Shown: positions 33,201 to 47,569, counted from the stretch's first letter. The stretch is DNA of 64,000 nt from Thunnus maccoyii (GCF_910596095.1 NC_056550.1:17826501-17890500); one strand, 5' to 3'. The notes: generated by a model from the sequence alone, not told the origin. Made by a program: numbers and translations.

Positions 33201-36200
33201 TCCAGGAAGCAGGTCAGTGAAGTGTGGAGAGAACAGAAGCAGCTGTGGGAAGCATGTCTGCACTGGCCAGCGGTAACAGTAACAGTGGTAAGGGTAAGCA
33301 AGAGCTCTCCTGGTGTGCTGGTGAAAGGTGAAGCAACATAAAGAGAGTTGGAACTACCTTGCTCTCAAAAAACATTGTATTTGTGTTTACAGGCACTTAA
33401 ATATTAGCATTTTTGCGAACAAGGTGCTTTCAGCTATTTCTCACTAGGCCTTTTTGGAAGCCACTGTATATGAGATACATGCACCATATGCCTTAAAAAA
33501 TAGCATATTTTTTGTAGTGGGGTAGGAGGGGGTAATGATGAGCTTGTGGAAAGAGAAATGATGCAGTGGGTATCTACTTAAAGATATTGCATGGAGTCCA
33601 GCTGCAGCAAATGCTGATGATAGCAGATGGTTAGCACAGATCCAGGAGTGTTGTGGCTCCCCAGCCCCTCTTTGTTCTTTACTGATTAGTCTCTTTGTGC
33701 TACCATCAGGGCAGACAAAACAGATCAGTCTCTAGGAACAATCCAGCCAATTATAAGAAAAAGAACAGGCATCTGTCAGTGCAGGGGGTTGCCACTCACC
33801 CTTGTCCCACCTCTCCACTACCTGGCATGGCCCACCCAGGAAGAACAGGAGAAACCACCCTCTAGGACACTCACATACAGAACATGCCGCCCTTTAATTG
33901 AGTTTGTGACAGTTTGTGATTTACCAATCATAATCACAGCTTTGGTGCGAATGACCTCATCTCCTGTTACAGTGTTACCTGCCGTGCAGTACAACAGTCT
34001 GTGTGTATGTCTCTGTGCTCTTTTGTGTGCTTGAGCCAGTGTTGTGGTGCGTACAGTCTTTTCCCTGACTGCCTCTTTAAACAAAGACTTTTTTTATATC
34101 AGGTGAAACATAAAAGACTTGGCTTTGCCCCTAAAGTACCTGACTCGAACTGAATAGCGATTAGATGAAAGAACAGATCAAGGCTAGCTTACCGCACGGA
34201 GACAGCTTTGTGCAGTTAAAGTCGTTGTTGCACAAATAATTGTACAATCCCACCCAGCCCAACTGCATAACTGCTGTTTATGAGCATGTTAGACAGGCCA
34301 TTACACTGCTTCTTGTAATGTCATTACCAGGGATTATCACGCTTGCAAAGATCCAAATTATGACACTTCACAAGTCAGTTCACCAGCTTATTATTTTTTT
34401 TGCAAGGTTGACTTGATGGTAAAAAAAAAGCAGCTTAAGATTTAGTTGGGAAACATTGGCACACTTAAGCTGGTGAGGGGCCCAGTGAGGGTGGACCACC
34501 CCTGAAGGGTGCTGCAGCAAGCTGGGCTACAGCCCACGCTCAGGCCAGTCCTAAACTGCAGGCCAGATGGACCTGTGTTGACAGGTCACTAATTGTCTGT
34601 CCTCCAGCTCTATCAAAGGGCAAATGTAGAGCAAAGCCTGTACAGTCGAATATTATTGGGTCTGATGAAACAGATGGCCATTGCTGTGGCTCTGACATAG
34701 CTTTAGGCTGAGTGTCATGCTAATCTATGAGGATGCTCGGCCTGTTGGTCCCATAGCAGTAGCATTCCTAGGAATTCATTTGGGTCTGTGATAGTGCATG
34801 TTTGCCTCAGTGCATGTCTTTAGGGTTGTTTGATTTTATGTGGTTTGCTGGGTCTAGCATGGTTTATTTGGTTATTATAGGTTGGTTTAGTGTTTTTTTC
34901 AGGCACTGGTGGGGTTTTTGTGGTTTGTTTGGTTGTCTGTTAGTCTATGCGGCTGTTGATTTGGTTTGTTTGCATCCAAGTGTGGTTCTTATGTGTATGT
35001 GAATGTGTTGAGTCTGTATGTGTGGTGGGGGTATTCTGCTGGTTGAGGCGGGGTCGTGTTTACAGAGCGGGTCCCAACAGAGCCCAGATCTCTGACCCTC
35101 GCATTCCAGAACCACCGCTAATCGCCTCCGTCTGCTGTTCTCCATGGAGAAACCCTTGCCGCATCTCTCTTGGCTTCATCTCTCCAGTTTTCTCTCACCC
35201 CAGTATTACTGCCCTTACCCCCATTTGTCAATTTCCTAGCCTCATGGCTATGCATTTTAGCCTAGTTTGTAGTTTGACGCTGTATTAATCAATAGATGTT
35301 TAGCAATATGACCTTAACTGCTACCACTACCATCTGCCCTCTTTTCTTTGCACTGTGCCTTTAATCACTTTCCCCATCGTTGTTTTTTTTATTTCTTGCT
35401 TTTGGTTGTTGTTGTTCTCCTCTCACAGTGAGCTCATTCTGGGCTGTGGTCATAGATGTGTAAATTAGAACCAGAACTGTTTCTCAGAGTGAGGCACATA
35501 TCCCCTCTACTCTCATTCCTCCTCTTTCTCCTCTTCTCCTTCCTTCCTCCCTCCCTCTCTCTTTCTTTCTGTCCCTTTTGACTGTTTGAAAGCATTCCTG
35601 CTTTGAGTGTCAGGCCCAGCGAGCAGCACATTTTGCTCTCGCTGTGTAAGCCGACCCACTCCTCCGCCTCCTTTTGGGTCCCCTCACAGGCCTTCCTGGC
35701 ATGGCTCTCTTTTGAACATGTCTTGGCCAGGTGCGGAGGTTTACTCACAGCTGCCTGACAGATGATGTGAGGGTCTCCGGAGTGTTTTTGTGTCTTGTTG
35801 TGAAAACTGTTTTAATGTAGTTGTAAAGCATAGAGGTTGACTGTGACACAGCAGCTTGTAGTTTGTATAGCACTGCGCAGATGCTGAATAACCTCACATG
35901 TGGTTTCTAGCACTGTCACTTTGCTTTTTATTTGTTGGTCAGCATTGAGACTTTGACAGAACTCAGGTTGAGGTCGATTTGGTGGATTTGTTTTATCTAT
36001 TTAATTTAGAAGCTTTGCAGCTTCGCCACAGAGGAATGACCTTTGGTTCATGGCCATTAGTGCCGAGTCTGTTCATGGACTTCATGCAAAAAAGGGAAAA
36101 CAACACAAACCATCAGTGTTGGCAGACCTGAGCTCATAAAATAAGCCGCTATCTGGCTCAGTACTTCATGGTTCCCATTAGACCTCCATATGTATTAAAA

Positions 36201-39200
36201 TGATCCCTTAAGAAGTCAATGTTCCTACTGTTATCCTGAGTGTTTGTGCCTTAATGGAGAATCTGTCCATTACATCCCTGTCAGTGTAGCACAATATTGA
36301 TTATTGAGAGAGCACTGACCATATTGTGAAATCTGATGAGAACAGATGAGGGGGTTGGTAATAGATGGGATGAAAAGCAAAAAGATCTTTACAGGATATG
36401 CCACAAAACTGACCTGATTTACATAAAAATCAGCTTATCTTATGGTAGAGTAAATGTTAAATGCTGTAGTTTATGTTGCAACAGTTGAGGACGCTATACA
36501 TGTTTTCCTTGTCGTATAATGAGAACCTCCAGTGATTTTACAGCCAGTAAATTTAAACATCATCCTCCAATCATTGGTCAATATGTTACCATGAAGTATA
36601 ACTTTGAATCTTAAAATTACTATGATGCTTTGATTACAATGCATACTACACACAAACTCTCTCTCTCACACATGCACACCAGGAGTTATGTCAAGTCAGC
36701 AGGCTGAGCCCGCTGGATGTCGGATGTTTTTTTTTCTTTCAGTTAAAATGTATTCAAAATGCAGCGTATTGCATTACAAGCCAGTGAAAAAAAATCACAC
36801 CCACTGAATTTGAACCAGAGATGAACCAGACCATATCTCATCAGGATACTTTCCAGGTCTCCACCAAGGTATAATACACACAGATAAGGGGATTATGATT
36901 GGCAGATTAAGAGATGAGTGTTCATTTTATGCAGGTAGCAGGAAGGAACCATGCAGGAAACCCTTATACAGGATATTTCTTTTTAAAATAACAAGAAAAA
37001 AAATGTGTGACGAAGTTCTGAATCTGAACGAGTGAACTATTGAAGTATTGAGTCTAATATAGGGAGTTGTGAATGAGTGAATGAAGGACAGATTTTGGAC
37101 CAAGTACAATTATCTGACTGTATAAACTGATGCAAACAAATCAGATTGATTTTAAGTCATCAGTTTTCTGTGGTATTTCTGTCCTTATAGACATTAAGAC
37201 AATGTTTGAATGTAATGCAGGCCAACTCAACACCCACACCACTAACTATGGCTGCAACATAGTGTCCAGGAAATCATACAATATAAGATTCAGTAAAAGA
37301 TTTAACTACACAATTAATATCAGAGCTATTTCATTGGATTACATTAGATGATACAGGTGTATCTAATAAACTGGTAACACATAGTAATAACTCAATAGTT
37401 TGAGTAGATTCAACTGCCAATTGTTGTAAAAGCAGTAATCCTAACCACGAGAACTCCAAACGAATGGGTCTCTTATCATAAATTCTTGCATGGTAGATAG
37501 CACCTGAATGTGTTTGGTACATCAGTGCGTGACAGTGTGTACACGCAGGCTGAAATTAGCATTATTTGCGTTGGTTGCACGTGAGACGAGGACCTGTATA
37601 CGTGGCGACTGAATGACCTGAGTGAGAGATCAGGGTCAGATGAGAGGTGTTTCCTATCTCTCACTCTCTCTTTGTTGACGTCACACCCTCTGCTATCTGC
37701 CTGCAACGTGTTTCCCTTGTCTCTTTCCCCCTCCACTTCCTCACTCTGGCCTCTCTTGGAATATATGGAAGCGGGCCGACTTTTATCTGTATTTTGTCTT
37801 TCTGTTAGGGCAGCATGACTTTGACTACAGAGGTCACCAACACACAATTTTAACACACACTTCTAATCCAGTTTGGTTGACCACGCCTGGCTATATCTCA
37901 GCTATAGTCAGACACGAGTTATCTCGTCATGTGTTTTCTGTGCTGATAGCCTTAAACCTATAGATTATTACCCTGGTTTATCAGTTCAGTGATGCTGAAT
38001 GAGCAGTATTTGTGTGTTAGAAGTAGACTGGATGTCTGTGATAGCTAACACACTGAATAATGGCTAAAAGTGAAACAATGCTAATGTGGAAAAATCTCAT
38101 AGAGGTCATAGTTGCATACTTTTGGCCAGGTATTCACGTCCCACCCTTAGTCACTTATAAATTGATTTAGCATGCTTAAAGACTTGTTTGCGTGTCATTG
38201 TTTGTGGTTTTAAATGTGTATTTGGCCGGATTTTGAGAGTGTATCCTGTGTACTACTCAGTCACGTAGTCCAAGAGATTCCCTGGCAGGAACAGTGTTTT
38301 GGCCTGGGTGCGTGCCAGCTAACCAGCAAGCCTGGGATGACAGAGAGAGGCACAGAGGTTAATGATTAGTCCCATGTTCTTGCTGCATTCCATGGGGTGA
38401 CAAGAGGACATGGGATAAGGGACAGAGAACTGAAGCAGGCCAGGCAGGCTTTTACCGGGCAATCGGCCATTAGTTTGAAGTACAACATAGAATAAAACTG
38501 TGCAGCTCAGCCTTCGTTTTGGGGGATAAAAACCCTCCATCTCCCTTTTTGGTATCGTTAAAATGTTGTGCAACTTTTCACCAATAAACTTTGACCGTCA
38601 GACTGTGAAGTTTGTTTGCTTAAGTGGGCTAGACCATGACCCCCTTTTCACCTGATACAGTAATCTTGCGATTAGTGACCAGCCAGGAAACGTAGTCAAC
38701 ACATAATATTAACAATTGTTAATGTAAGATTAGATGGATTCAATAAAAGTCCCTGCTATTCACCGGAACAAGCAGTCATTGTTAAACAATACCTTGTTCT
38801 TCTTACAGTGGGTTTATTGTCTTCTTTTGGCACATAAAAACTCTCTGTGTAACATGCTGTTTAATATCCTCTCCCTCCTTCCTCATCTTAATTCTTCACT
38901 ATCATTCCCATCTCCCTGTCTGTCTATCATGCCTGTCTGTCTGTCTGTCTCTCTCTATCTCCTTGTCTCCCATCTCTCCTTCTCCCCACTCCTCCAGTGG
39001 AAGCAGCTATGAGTGGAATGCTTGATCCCCCGGGAATCTGGAATTCATGTCACCAAATAACTGAGACTCTTTAAAGCGGCCCCCCTCTTCATGTTGCATC
39101 CTATGCCATTCTCCTGTGTGACAGGAGAAGGCAATCTTTATATGAGCCGACTGTAACAATTATCTCTGTATGTTGCTCTCTCCGTCTCTCTCTCTCTCTG

Positions 39201-40135
39201 TCTGTGATCCTTGTTGCAGAGACCACATGCTCACAGACATTCATCAAGCCATCTTTTGTTTTTTGTCTGCCTCCCCTCCCTTTCTTTGCCCCATCTCATC
39301 AGCTTCCATCCCATTCTTTGCGTGTGAGTTGAAGGCAGTGACGCCGTACAGGCGAGGATTCTTCTGTGGAGACTCCAGTATTACCTATCCCTACGTGGAG
39401 AGAGAGGCCATCCCAGACAGCCTGCTCATTGCTGGTGGCATAGCCATCACTGGCCTTACAGTAAGACAATGATACCTGTTAAGAATTGGCCCAGGGCGTT
39501 GAAGTTGTCATCACTTTAATATGATGTAATAGAGCATGTGTTTGTTTTAAGAATAACACACACATACTGTCACCGTCCCTGTATTTGTGCAGCTGTTTTG
39601 AACGACTTAACCAGTTTCTCTTGTCTTATTTCCTTCTTAGATTGCACTGGGTGAATGTTACCGGGTGCGTTTCCGAGGTGTACACTCACGGGCATTTGTT
39701 CGCAACCGCTATGTGTCATGTCTGTACAAGGAGCTGGGAAGCTTCCTGTTTGGTTGCTGCGTAGGTCAATCTCTCACTAATATGGCAAAGCTAAGCGTGG
39801 GGCGCCTGCGACCCAACTTCCTGTCTGTCTGTAACATCACCTATGCGTCCATCAACTGCACTCCGGGCAGCTATGTGTCCCAGGTCACCTGCAGGCAGCA
39901 CAACCAGAAGATGGTGGAGGAGGCGAGGTATGTAGTGTGTGTGCATGCAAGTTTGTGTTAAGACATGATTTGCCTTGTTTACTAAGGGCGGGTATACACT
40001 AACTTTACTCTACAGTTAATATCTAACCTTCGGCATCTTTTATTGATATCTTTCAGGAAGTCCTTTTTCTCTGGCCATGCTTCCTTTGCCATGTACACCA
40101 TGCTCTATTTGGCAGTAAGTCACCTCTGCTTTATC

Positions 40136-40211
<76 letters not shown>

Positions 40212-42353
40212 CACACCATCACATCTGGAATGTGACCCTCACATTCACCTGAGCTTATGTTGTGTAATTACAGTATTTTGTACTGTGCAGCAATGTTGGG
40301 GGAATATTGCAGCTCTCACTTTAGTTTTAGTTATTAAAAACAACATGATCCTTCCTCCCTAGAGGCCAAGAACACCATGTGCAACTATTAACTAGATAAG
40401 CTAATTAAACATGCCAAACACACACCAAGACATGTGCTGGTAAATATATTCACACATTGTGATCGTGAGGGAGGAGAGCTTTGAGAGCAGCAAATTCTCC
40501 AAAGGCATCCTGCTTCAAATTGAAAGGGTTGGTGAGACAGAGAGAGAGGAGGAGGAGGGGAGGGGGAGGTAGAGGGGTGGTGGGGGGGGGGGGAGTAAGA
40601 GAAGGAGGGGGAATGTTTTCCACAGGGGAACATGAATAGATGAAGAGACAACACGGACAGAGGAGGCCTTGTTGTGGGTCTCATTTAGGGGAGGGGGTAG
40701 AGGGCTGAATATGCCTGCTGAGAGATCGACAGGCTTCTTTCAGCAAGAGACACCCCTCTCAACCCCCCCAGCACTCCCCCATCTCTTCATCTTTCTCTCA
40801 CACTGCACTGCCCAGTAGTCATGGGCGCATTGTGAGAGAGAAACAACAGTTAGAGCGAGACAAAAGCACATTATTATCCTTAAAATGTGCACATTCCACG
40901 CGTATTCCTCCTCGTTAACCCTTAAATTATAGTTTTATGTGACTCATTTATTGTGTACAGCTAAAATGAATGAAATGTGAGAAATAAGAGAGAGGAGAAA
41001 AGAAAATCACTGCCTCTCCTATTTGCACTTTTGCACTATAGAAGTCCAAATGAAAAGCAGCTCCTCTCTGACCAGAAAGACAAGGATGAGTAGGGGGAAA
41101 AAAGTACTAACGAGAAGAAGTGGTCTGAGAAAAACAAGGACTTCAGTGTATGTTATCCCTGATTTCTCTCCTCACTCCTTTGTTTCTCCAAACACAGACT
41201 ACAGGCACAAACACAGCCTTGCATGCAAGTTCGCTGCTTGCTAGTTTTTTCAGCAGACTGTAGACAACCTGGAGAGAATGTGTCAAACCTGTAGCTACAT
41301 GCCACCCGAACCATAGCCAGCTGCTAGTGTTTAAGGCGGGAAGAGTGACACCTGCTCTCAGCTGGGATAGGGAGAGGGAGAGAGGGACCCGGTGAGAGGT
41401 CGGCCTCACCACAGGAATGTAGGCCACATGCTCCCCAGTGGTTGATGGGCCCAGACGGACGTCCAACCACCTCATAAAGCTAGCCCTGCATCTGCATCAC
41501 ACTCGCCCTGTGACCCATTTTTTACAGACTCAAACATCAATATTGTAATGTAGCGCTGAACCAGGAGACGAGGATGAACAAAGGGAGGAAATGGGGTTTA
41601 GATGGTGTTAATGGACTCATGCCAAGCTTCTCTTTCCCCTCTGGGTAGCAGAGTGTATGCCTATGTTTTGCATAATGGGCTCTGCCTGTGTTCATAGAAT
41701 TTGTATTATAGGTAATAATTATCGGTTTATGTTTTTGGCACACACGTTAACACACAAGCAGCCATATGTATATATTCACCCCTCTGCATAGGTTATAAAG
41801 TGAGTAAAAATATGATATTAAAACTAGCTTCTTTTTCACAGTTCTACCTGCAGGCACGGTTGTCGTGGCGAGGAGCTCGACTGTTACGCCCACTCATACA
41901 GTTCCTATTAGTGATGATCGCCATCTACACCGGCCTGAGCCGCATCTCTGACTACCGTCACCACCCAACTGATGTCCTCACAGGCTTCATCCAAGGAGGG
42001 CTCACTGCATACTGGGTGGTATGTTGAAAATGACTAAACTTGTCTAAATAGTTCTTTAATGACAGTTATCTCTGTCTTTACAGGATTTGTTTCTCTCTCC
42101 TCTCTGTTGACTGAATTAGCTTAAACAATAGACTCTCTCACCACTTTCCTTACCCGGATCTCTTGTGGTGTGTATAAACAGTAAATGATTGGCAGCGTGC
42201 GTGATCTGTGTATATTTCCTGACATTGGTTTTGCATCTGTGCCTGCAGGCCTTCTACATCTCCTCAATGTTTAAGCCATGTGCCCGTCCAGACCTGTCTC
42301 CCACTAACATGTCCCTGGAGAGTCCACTGTCCAGCCAACAAACTGTCTGTTAG
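27290..42353 (+). CDS. plpp3-like: PLPP3-like lipid phosphate phosphatase, 330 aa
   Basis: Six coding exons join in phase: 27290-27497, 39303-39460, 39641-39927, 40057-40114, 41842-42018 and 42249-42353 (993 nt). LPP-family enzymes are six-pass membrane phosphatases that dephosphorylate lysophosphatidate, phosphatidate, sphingosine-1-phosphate and ceramide-1-phosphate on the outer face. All three catalytic motifs are intact: KLSVGRLRP (172-180), SGH with nucleophile-assisting His225, and [12 protein letters not shown] with Arg271, His277 and Asp281. Two sequons (NIT 187, NCT 194) lie in the large luminal loop. The phrases [18 protein letters not shown] and [13 protein letters not shown] fit PLPP3 better than PLPP1 or PLPP2. 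So does the long N-terminal tail of about 57 residues. The RGD present in the loop of human PLPP3 is replaced by CRQHNQK. A fourth, fish-specific LPP paralogue is a real alternative. Confidence 0.9.
27498..39302 (+). other. Intron 1 of the PLPP3-like gene (11.8 kb)
   Basis: The intron is flanked by GTC G|GTAAGA and CTCATCAG|CTTCC. It holds a (GA)n tract (27721-27766) and a G-rich block (27880-27940). Otherwise it is unremarkable non-coding sequence with a few repeat-like pieces; I see no nested gene. First introns of this size often carry enhancers, but none can be pinpointed from sequence alone. Confidence 0.8.
27721..27766. repeat. (GA)n purine tract
   Basis: An almost pure GA repeat about 220 nt into PLPP3-like intron 1. 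Confidence 0.9.
40137..40207. repeat. (AC)n microsatellite next to a splice donor
   Basis: About 35 uninterrupted AC units begin roughly 22 nt after the exon 4 donor (GTAAGT at 40115) of the PLPP3-like gene. Confidence 0.95.
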
Positions 42354-43815
42354 CAGGCACATGCAATCAGAAGACAAGTGAACATGGACTGCAGAAAGAC
42401 AGGGCGAATGTCAGATAGCACAGGTGAGGAGCAGAGAGAAGAGAGAAAGAGAAAGGGAATCATATAAAAGAAGGATATGATTAAAAGTTGATGGAGTACA
42501 ATCTAACACATGCTTGCTCTTTTGAGCATACTGATACACAAACATAGATTCACACAGTAATCTAACAACTTCACACTCTCACATATGTGAAATACAAGAA
42601 GCACATTTGACTGCAAGTCAAACCCGTCCAGTGAAAAGAACTGCATAGTATATTACAGATATTTTTTTATATATGAAAAAAAATAAAAATGTCTATTTTT
42701 CAAGAGGACTTTTAGAAGCTGCTAATGTTGATAGTTGCCAGTTGTTTCTTCTGTGATGGAGGCCTTTGGTCAGTGCATTCAGTTAGCTTTCAAAGCACAA
42801 CTGGTCACTCTTTGGTCCTTTTGTGAGGGAGGAGAAAATGCCAGCCTCCTCTTTTTTTTTTTTTTTTGATCTCCTGCTCAGCTTGGAAACATCACACAGC
42901 AGCTGTGAACTGATGCCATCAGACCTCAGACATAAACACAGCTCTGTACCGAGTGACAGACCTGGTAGTGATAAGGAACAAGCACTGGCTTTAACTTCTA
43001 ACCATCTTTACCTTCAGTGGCTTGATGTGCCGCTGCTCTAATCAGACTACCCTGCCTACGATCACTACGATTTAACAATCATCTGTACATAAGCAAAGAA
43101 AAAAAACAGTATTTGTGCTGTAAAACAATGTTGTCTTTCTTTATTTTTTTGAGTAACCAAGGCAGTGTCGGGGAGAAATCTGACCAGGTAACTATCTTTC
43201 CCCTTCACTGCCGCTTTTCTGTACTAACCACTTTGACTGTGTCTCAGAGGTGGAGGTTTGACTGAATTTTTGTAACCTTTGACTTTTGTCTCTGAGCTGC
43301 ACCTTGATTTATGCCACTCTGACAGGAGAGCCCTCCTGTGCGTCTTTATTAATAGCACTTGAACGTACATAATGGAACCTTCTAATTATAATCAATATTA
43401 TATATTTTATCACAAGTTTGAATAATCAGTGTTTATTTTTGTTAATGTCAGACTCATACACTATATTTGTTTTTGTTGTTTTCTTCTTGAAATGATAATT
43501 ATTCAAATTGAATGTAAATAGCAATGTCATTTTATAAACCACACAGAATTTCAAAAGTATTAGTTCCAGTTTTGGACAGTTTTTACATGTTTATGTAATT
43601 GTTTATATTTACGTTTGTATTGATCAGGTACGGAAAGTTACTATTGTATCTGTTGTAACTACTAGACTGAGCCACAGATATTATCAGAAAGCTATATTTT
43701 TTGTGTTCCCAGTTATTGTTGTTTGTTTATTTTGTCTGTGAATGCCAGAAAAGGCAGAAATAACCACTGTACTCAAAAAAACCAAACCAATAAAATGAAT
43801 GTTGAATGTTTTTAA
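42354..43815 (+). terminator. 3'UTR and poly(A) signal of the PLPP3-like gene
   Basis: The AATAAA at about 43789-43794 is followed by a T/GT-rich stretch (GTTGAATGTTTTTAATTTC). It lies about 1.4 kb after the stop, a plausible 3'UTR length. The intervening DNA is AT-rich with poly(T) and no open frame of note. Confidence 0.65.
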
Positions 43816-44363
43816 TTTCTTATGTCCTCTATTATTTCTACCTTGTATCAGAAAAACTGAAAAAGCCATCTACCGCAGTCCCTTTCATGCTTGCCAGGCA
43901 CACACACATACTTAATCTCTATGTCACAATATTTATGTCAGCCATTTGTAAGTCAGTCAGCATACAGCCATTAATTTTTTACAAACAGGATGCCAGATGC
44001 TGCGAGGAGGTAAGGAAATCTGAGCTGAAACAAAATATAAACACTGAAATGATAAGTGATTTAACCTCCTGTTGTGTTTGGAAGCTTCCACTCCAGTGCT
44101 CTCCTAGTTTCTTTCATTACTACAGCTCTCTCTCTCTCTCTCCCCCCTTCACACCCTTCCTCGCTTTGCCCCTTCCCTGCTCTCAGTTCTTTTGGAGTGC
44201 AGTGGAGCATGATGGACTGTTTTAGGGGGTCATGCTACCATGGAGATGCTTAGCCAGATACAGATTGGGGCGTCTGAGGCATTTTCTTTCATTTCTTTTT
44301 TTTCTCTCTCCGATCCACTTCCAGGCCGAGGAAGGAGAATAAAAGGCAGCCCAGATCAGAGAG

Positions 44364-44401
44364 AGAGAGGGTTAAAGAGAGAGAGAGAGAGAGAGAGAGA
44401 A
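44364..44401. repeat. (GA)n tract
   Basis: A GA-rich run with a few interruptions. Confidence 0.9.
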
Positions 44402-47400
44402 GGAGGGAAAGCGACAGTAATGGGTGTGTACATAATGCTGAGGTAAGGGGGACAGACGAGCAGGAAAAGTGGTCCAGTAATGAAGGGAAGGAGTAATGGA
44501 GCAGTTGGCAGAACAGATGGGGCGGTAGATCGGGGAGAGTGAGGGTGATGGGCGTGGGGCTTCGATGTGGGAAGGAATGTGATGGTGGTTTTCAGGCCTG
44601 TTTTGTTTCATAATACTGTAACTAAGGAGACACATTTCATTCCTGAGCAACGTATATGCCTGTGCTTGTGTGACAGGTTCTTGTCTATCTGTGTCGGCTT
44701 CACTATTTGTTATTGTCTTATGTTTAGGTGTGTGTGACTGAGCTGAGCGGGAGTTAGGCTGCTCCAGTGAGCTGAGCTTACACACCCTGTCAAACATGAC
44801 ATCTCGTTTACACTGTGACTGGCGTCCTCCTCGCTAACCCTTTTGCCCTAATGGAAGTGAATGGGGGTCGACAAGCAGAGGCAGATTCTGTATGTTCAGA
44901 TTATTAAGGTCTAGGCAGAAGGGCCTCACTATTTACACTTCTGTGATTGTGCACACAGAAGGAACAGTAGCCCAGCACTACGGTCATTTAGAATGGGGGG
45001 TATTCAAACTCTTATCTTAACAGGTGAAAGCCATTACTGTCCACACGCTTGACTGTGAAAGAAAACTAAACCCACTTTCTCCCTCTTCCTCATACTTAGC
45101 TTTGGGGATTTCCTTGATAAGATTATGATTTTTGTGAAATTGGACAGGTGCAAAAATAGCACAGTGTACTCCAGGGAGCATTGATTCAAATCAACACACA
45201 GATAAGTGTGCTGCAGCAAGCACGTAGCTCACCTGTGTATCTTCACGTCTGAGGAGAGGACACCTGTATAATGCATGTTTTTTGTCAGACATTGATAACA
45301 TCATCAAGGCATTTGCAGCCCAGCCGGATTCCATTTACTTAACTTTGCCCCCGTTGTGATGAAATAGTCTTTTTGATGGAGATGTAAAACATACCTCCTC
45401 CTACAGTCCTCACGTAATTCAACCTGTCTTTGTTTAAAAGCAACTGAAAGCTGCTTAAGGCTGTAAAGCGATTCAACTGTGAAGAGGAAAAAGAAATTTC
45501 CTTGCATATGAATTTTTAAGTAAGACTTTTTCGCTGTGGGTCTCCGAGGCATTACAGACATAGTCTCTGGAACTCTGCTGGCCTCTTATCCAGCTGTAGT
45601 CCAATTCTTAATAGAATTAAAAAGGATTAATGGGCTCTTTAGTATGCTCGAGTTCAGACCTGCTCCCCCGGCCTCACTGCTATGCATATTTCTAAATCTC
45701 CCATAGTAATGACAGTCAATGAAAGCAGTAGCTGCAGCCTTTAGCACTGCGAGTGGGCACATTGTGTCCCGATATGAGTCTGTGAAAGGCATTAGTGTGT
45801 GTGTTCCTGGTTAGATAAATCTCGCTCCCCCTGTCTTCTCTCTCTGCTCTTCAGGGATTAGGATGTGCCAAGCCACGTTGGCTCATGGTGTAAGTTAGAA
45901 ACGTCCCTAAAATGGATCTACAAAGAACTACAGGTGGATAGCAGGACCACAGTCACTGCCAAATATGGGAACCTTGCGTAGGCGTGTGATGTTCGTGCAT
46001 TTTCTCACATACACAACAGTAAATCACTTGCATACCGAATTTATCACTCTAAGACATACGTATGTACACATAGATAGTACACATACTATCTGATGAGGAC
46101 AGTGTCATTATGCTATCTGATGGGGATAATATCGCTTGAATTGAGGCTTTGTTATGTGCTGCACCACATGCGATGTGCAGGTAGCTGAGGCTGGATATGA
46201 AGGGTTTTTGAAGCTTATATTAATTGTTAATGAAATGTGGAGAGAGATCAGTCAGTGAATGAACATGTATTTGAGGATGATAAAAACAACAAACTTCCCT
46301 GGAAGAGTAATTCTCAGCAATATCTCTGTTCTGAATCAATTGAAAGAAACAAAAGGCACACAATTTTCTAAGGATGTTGTTTTCTGCTCTTTAAGAGAGC
46401 AATTTTATCTGACTGCTCAGGAACATTTCATTGGCAGACAAACTATTTAAATTATATGTTTTAAAACAACAAGTTTTGCTGAAGATCTTTTCTCACTAGC
46501 TGGTCATGAAATGCAGCACATGGAGCAGAAAACCTAAGCCACTATTTACAATTTTGGAGGTCATATTATTGTCTTCACAAGGGTGATGAGGTGTTACGAA
46601 AGTACAATACAATGGAAAGGTTACCTGATAAGACCTGGCGCCATAATGTGTGGTGTGTTTATTCTAGTGTCAAGCTGAATGTTTTAGGGTAGGGTGACCT
46701 TAGCTACCTGCAGCTTCTCTTTGTCGGAGACGAGGTGCTCTCTCTCTGTCTCCTGTAAAAAAAAAAAAATCCAGAGGTAAACATGTTTAAATAGTGTTTC
46801 CAGACACAAGGGTAACACTAACAGGTAAGGATTTCACTCACAATCATAACAACTGAATTAAACTTTGACTTTCTTCAATAAAACAAGCTTATCTACGAGG
46901 ACCTAGACAAGACATGTCGATAGAGATACCAAACCACTATGTTTATACTATGCGGTCTGAGAGATGTGGAGTGTGTATACGTGTGTGTGTGTGCGTGTTG
47001 GTGTTTGTTCCATAACCTGCAGGCTGCTGAAGGCAGACTGGAATGCAAAAACAAGAACCTTGGAATAAAACCAATAGCTAGGATCCATGAGGTGTCACAG
47101 ATGACTGCGGTGGAGAGGTGGGAGGACAACGCTAGGTTCCAAGGTCAGCAAGCTAAGCCTCCCTCAGCACAAACATTCACATGTAGTGGTAATTTAAGTC
47201 TGACGTGACACTTGTGTTAATACAAGCAGGGGAATCATAAAAACAGCCCGTTCATCACTTAAGCAAATTACAGTGAACGTCATGCAGTTGGATATATGCA
47301 ACTGACCTCAGTGCACTCTAAGGCTGCGAGAGGATGATCTAATAACAGATATGTCTTGAGAAAACAGTTCTGAGATTAGCAGTGTGTATGAAACAGTGAT

Positions 47401-47569
47401 ATAACATATGATATCTGTGTTTTTTTACCCAGTAGACTCGATATTTAGTCCTGTACATGTATGTGAGCAGAGCACATACAGAACCTGTATTGTGTTTACA
47501 CCTCTGTGTGTGTATATGAGATGTCCTTAACGCCATTAATCACACTTATCCTTACACATACCATCATAA

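Noticed and set aside
37345-37375. ACAGGTGTATCTAATAAACTGG phrase resembling a common fish transposon end
   Set aside because: Only about 25 nt match what I recall, with no partner end nearby.
40137-40207. Regularly repeated arrays as possible CRISPR
   Set aside because: All regular arrays here are microsatellites with unit lengths of 2-6 nt and no spacers, in an intron-rich eukaryotic genome.
41143-41475. 110-codon open frame on the - strand
   Set aside because: It lies in PLPP3-like intron 4, without splice borders or known motifs.
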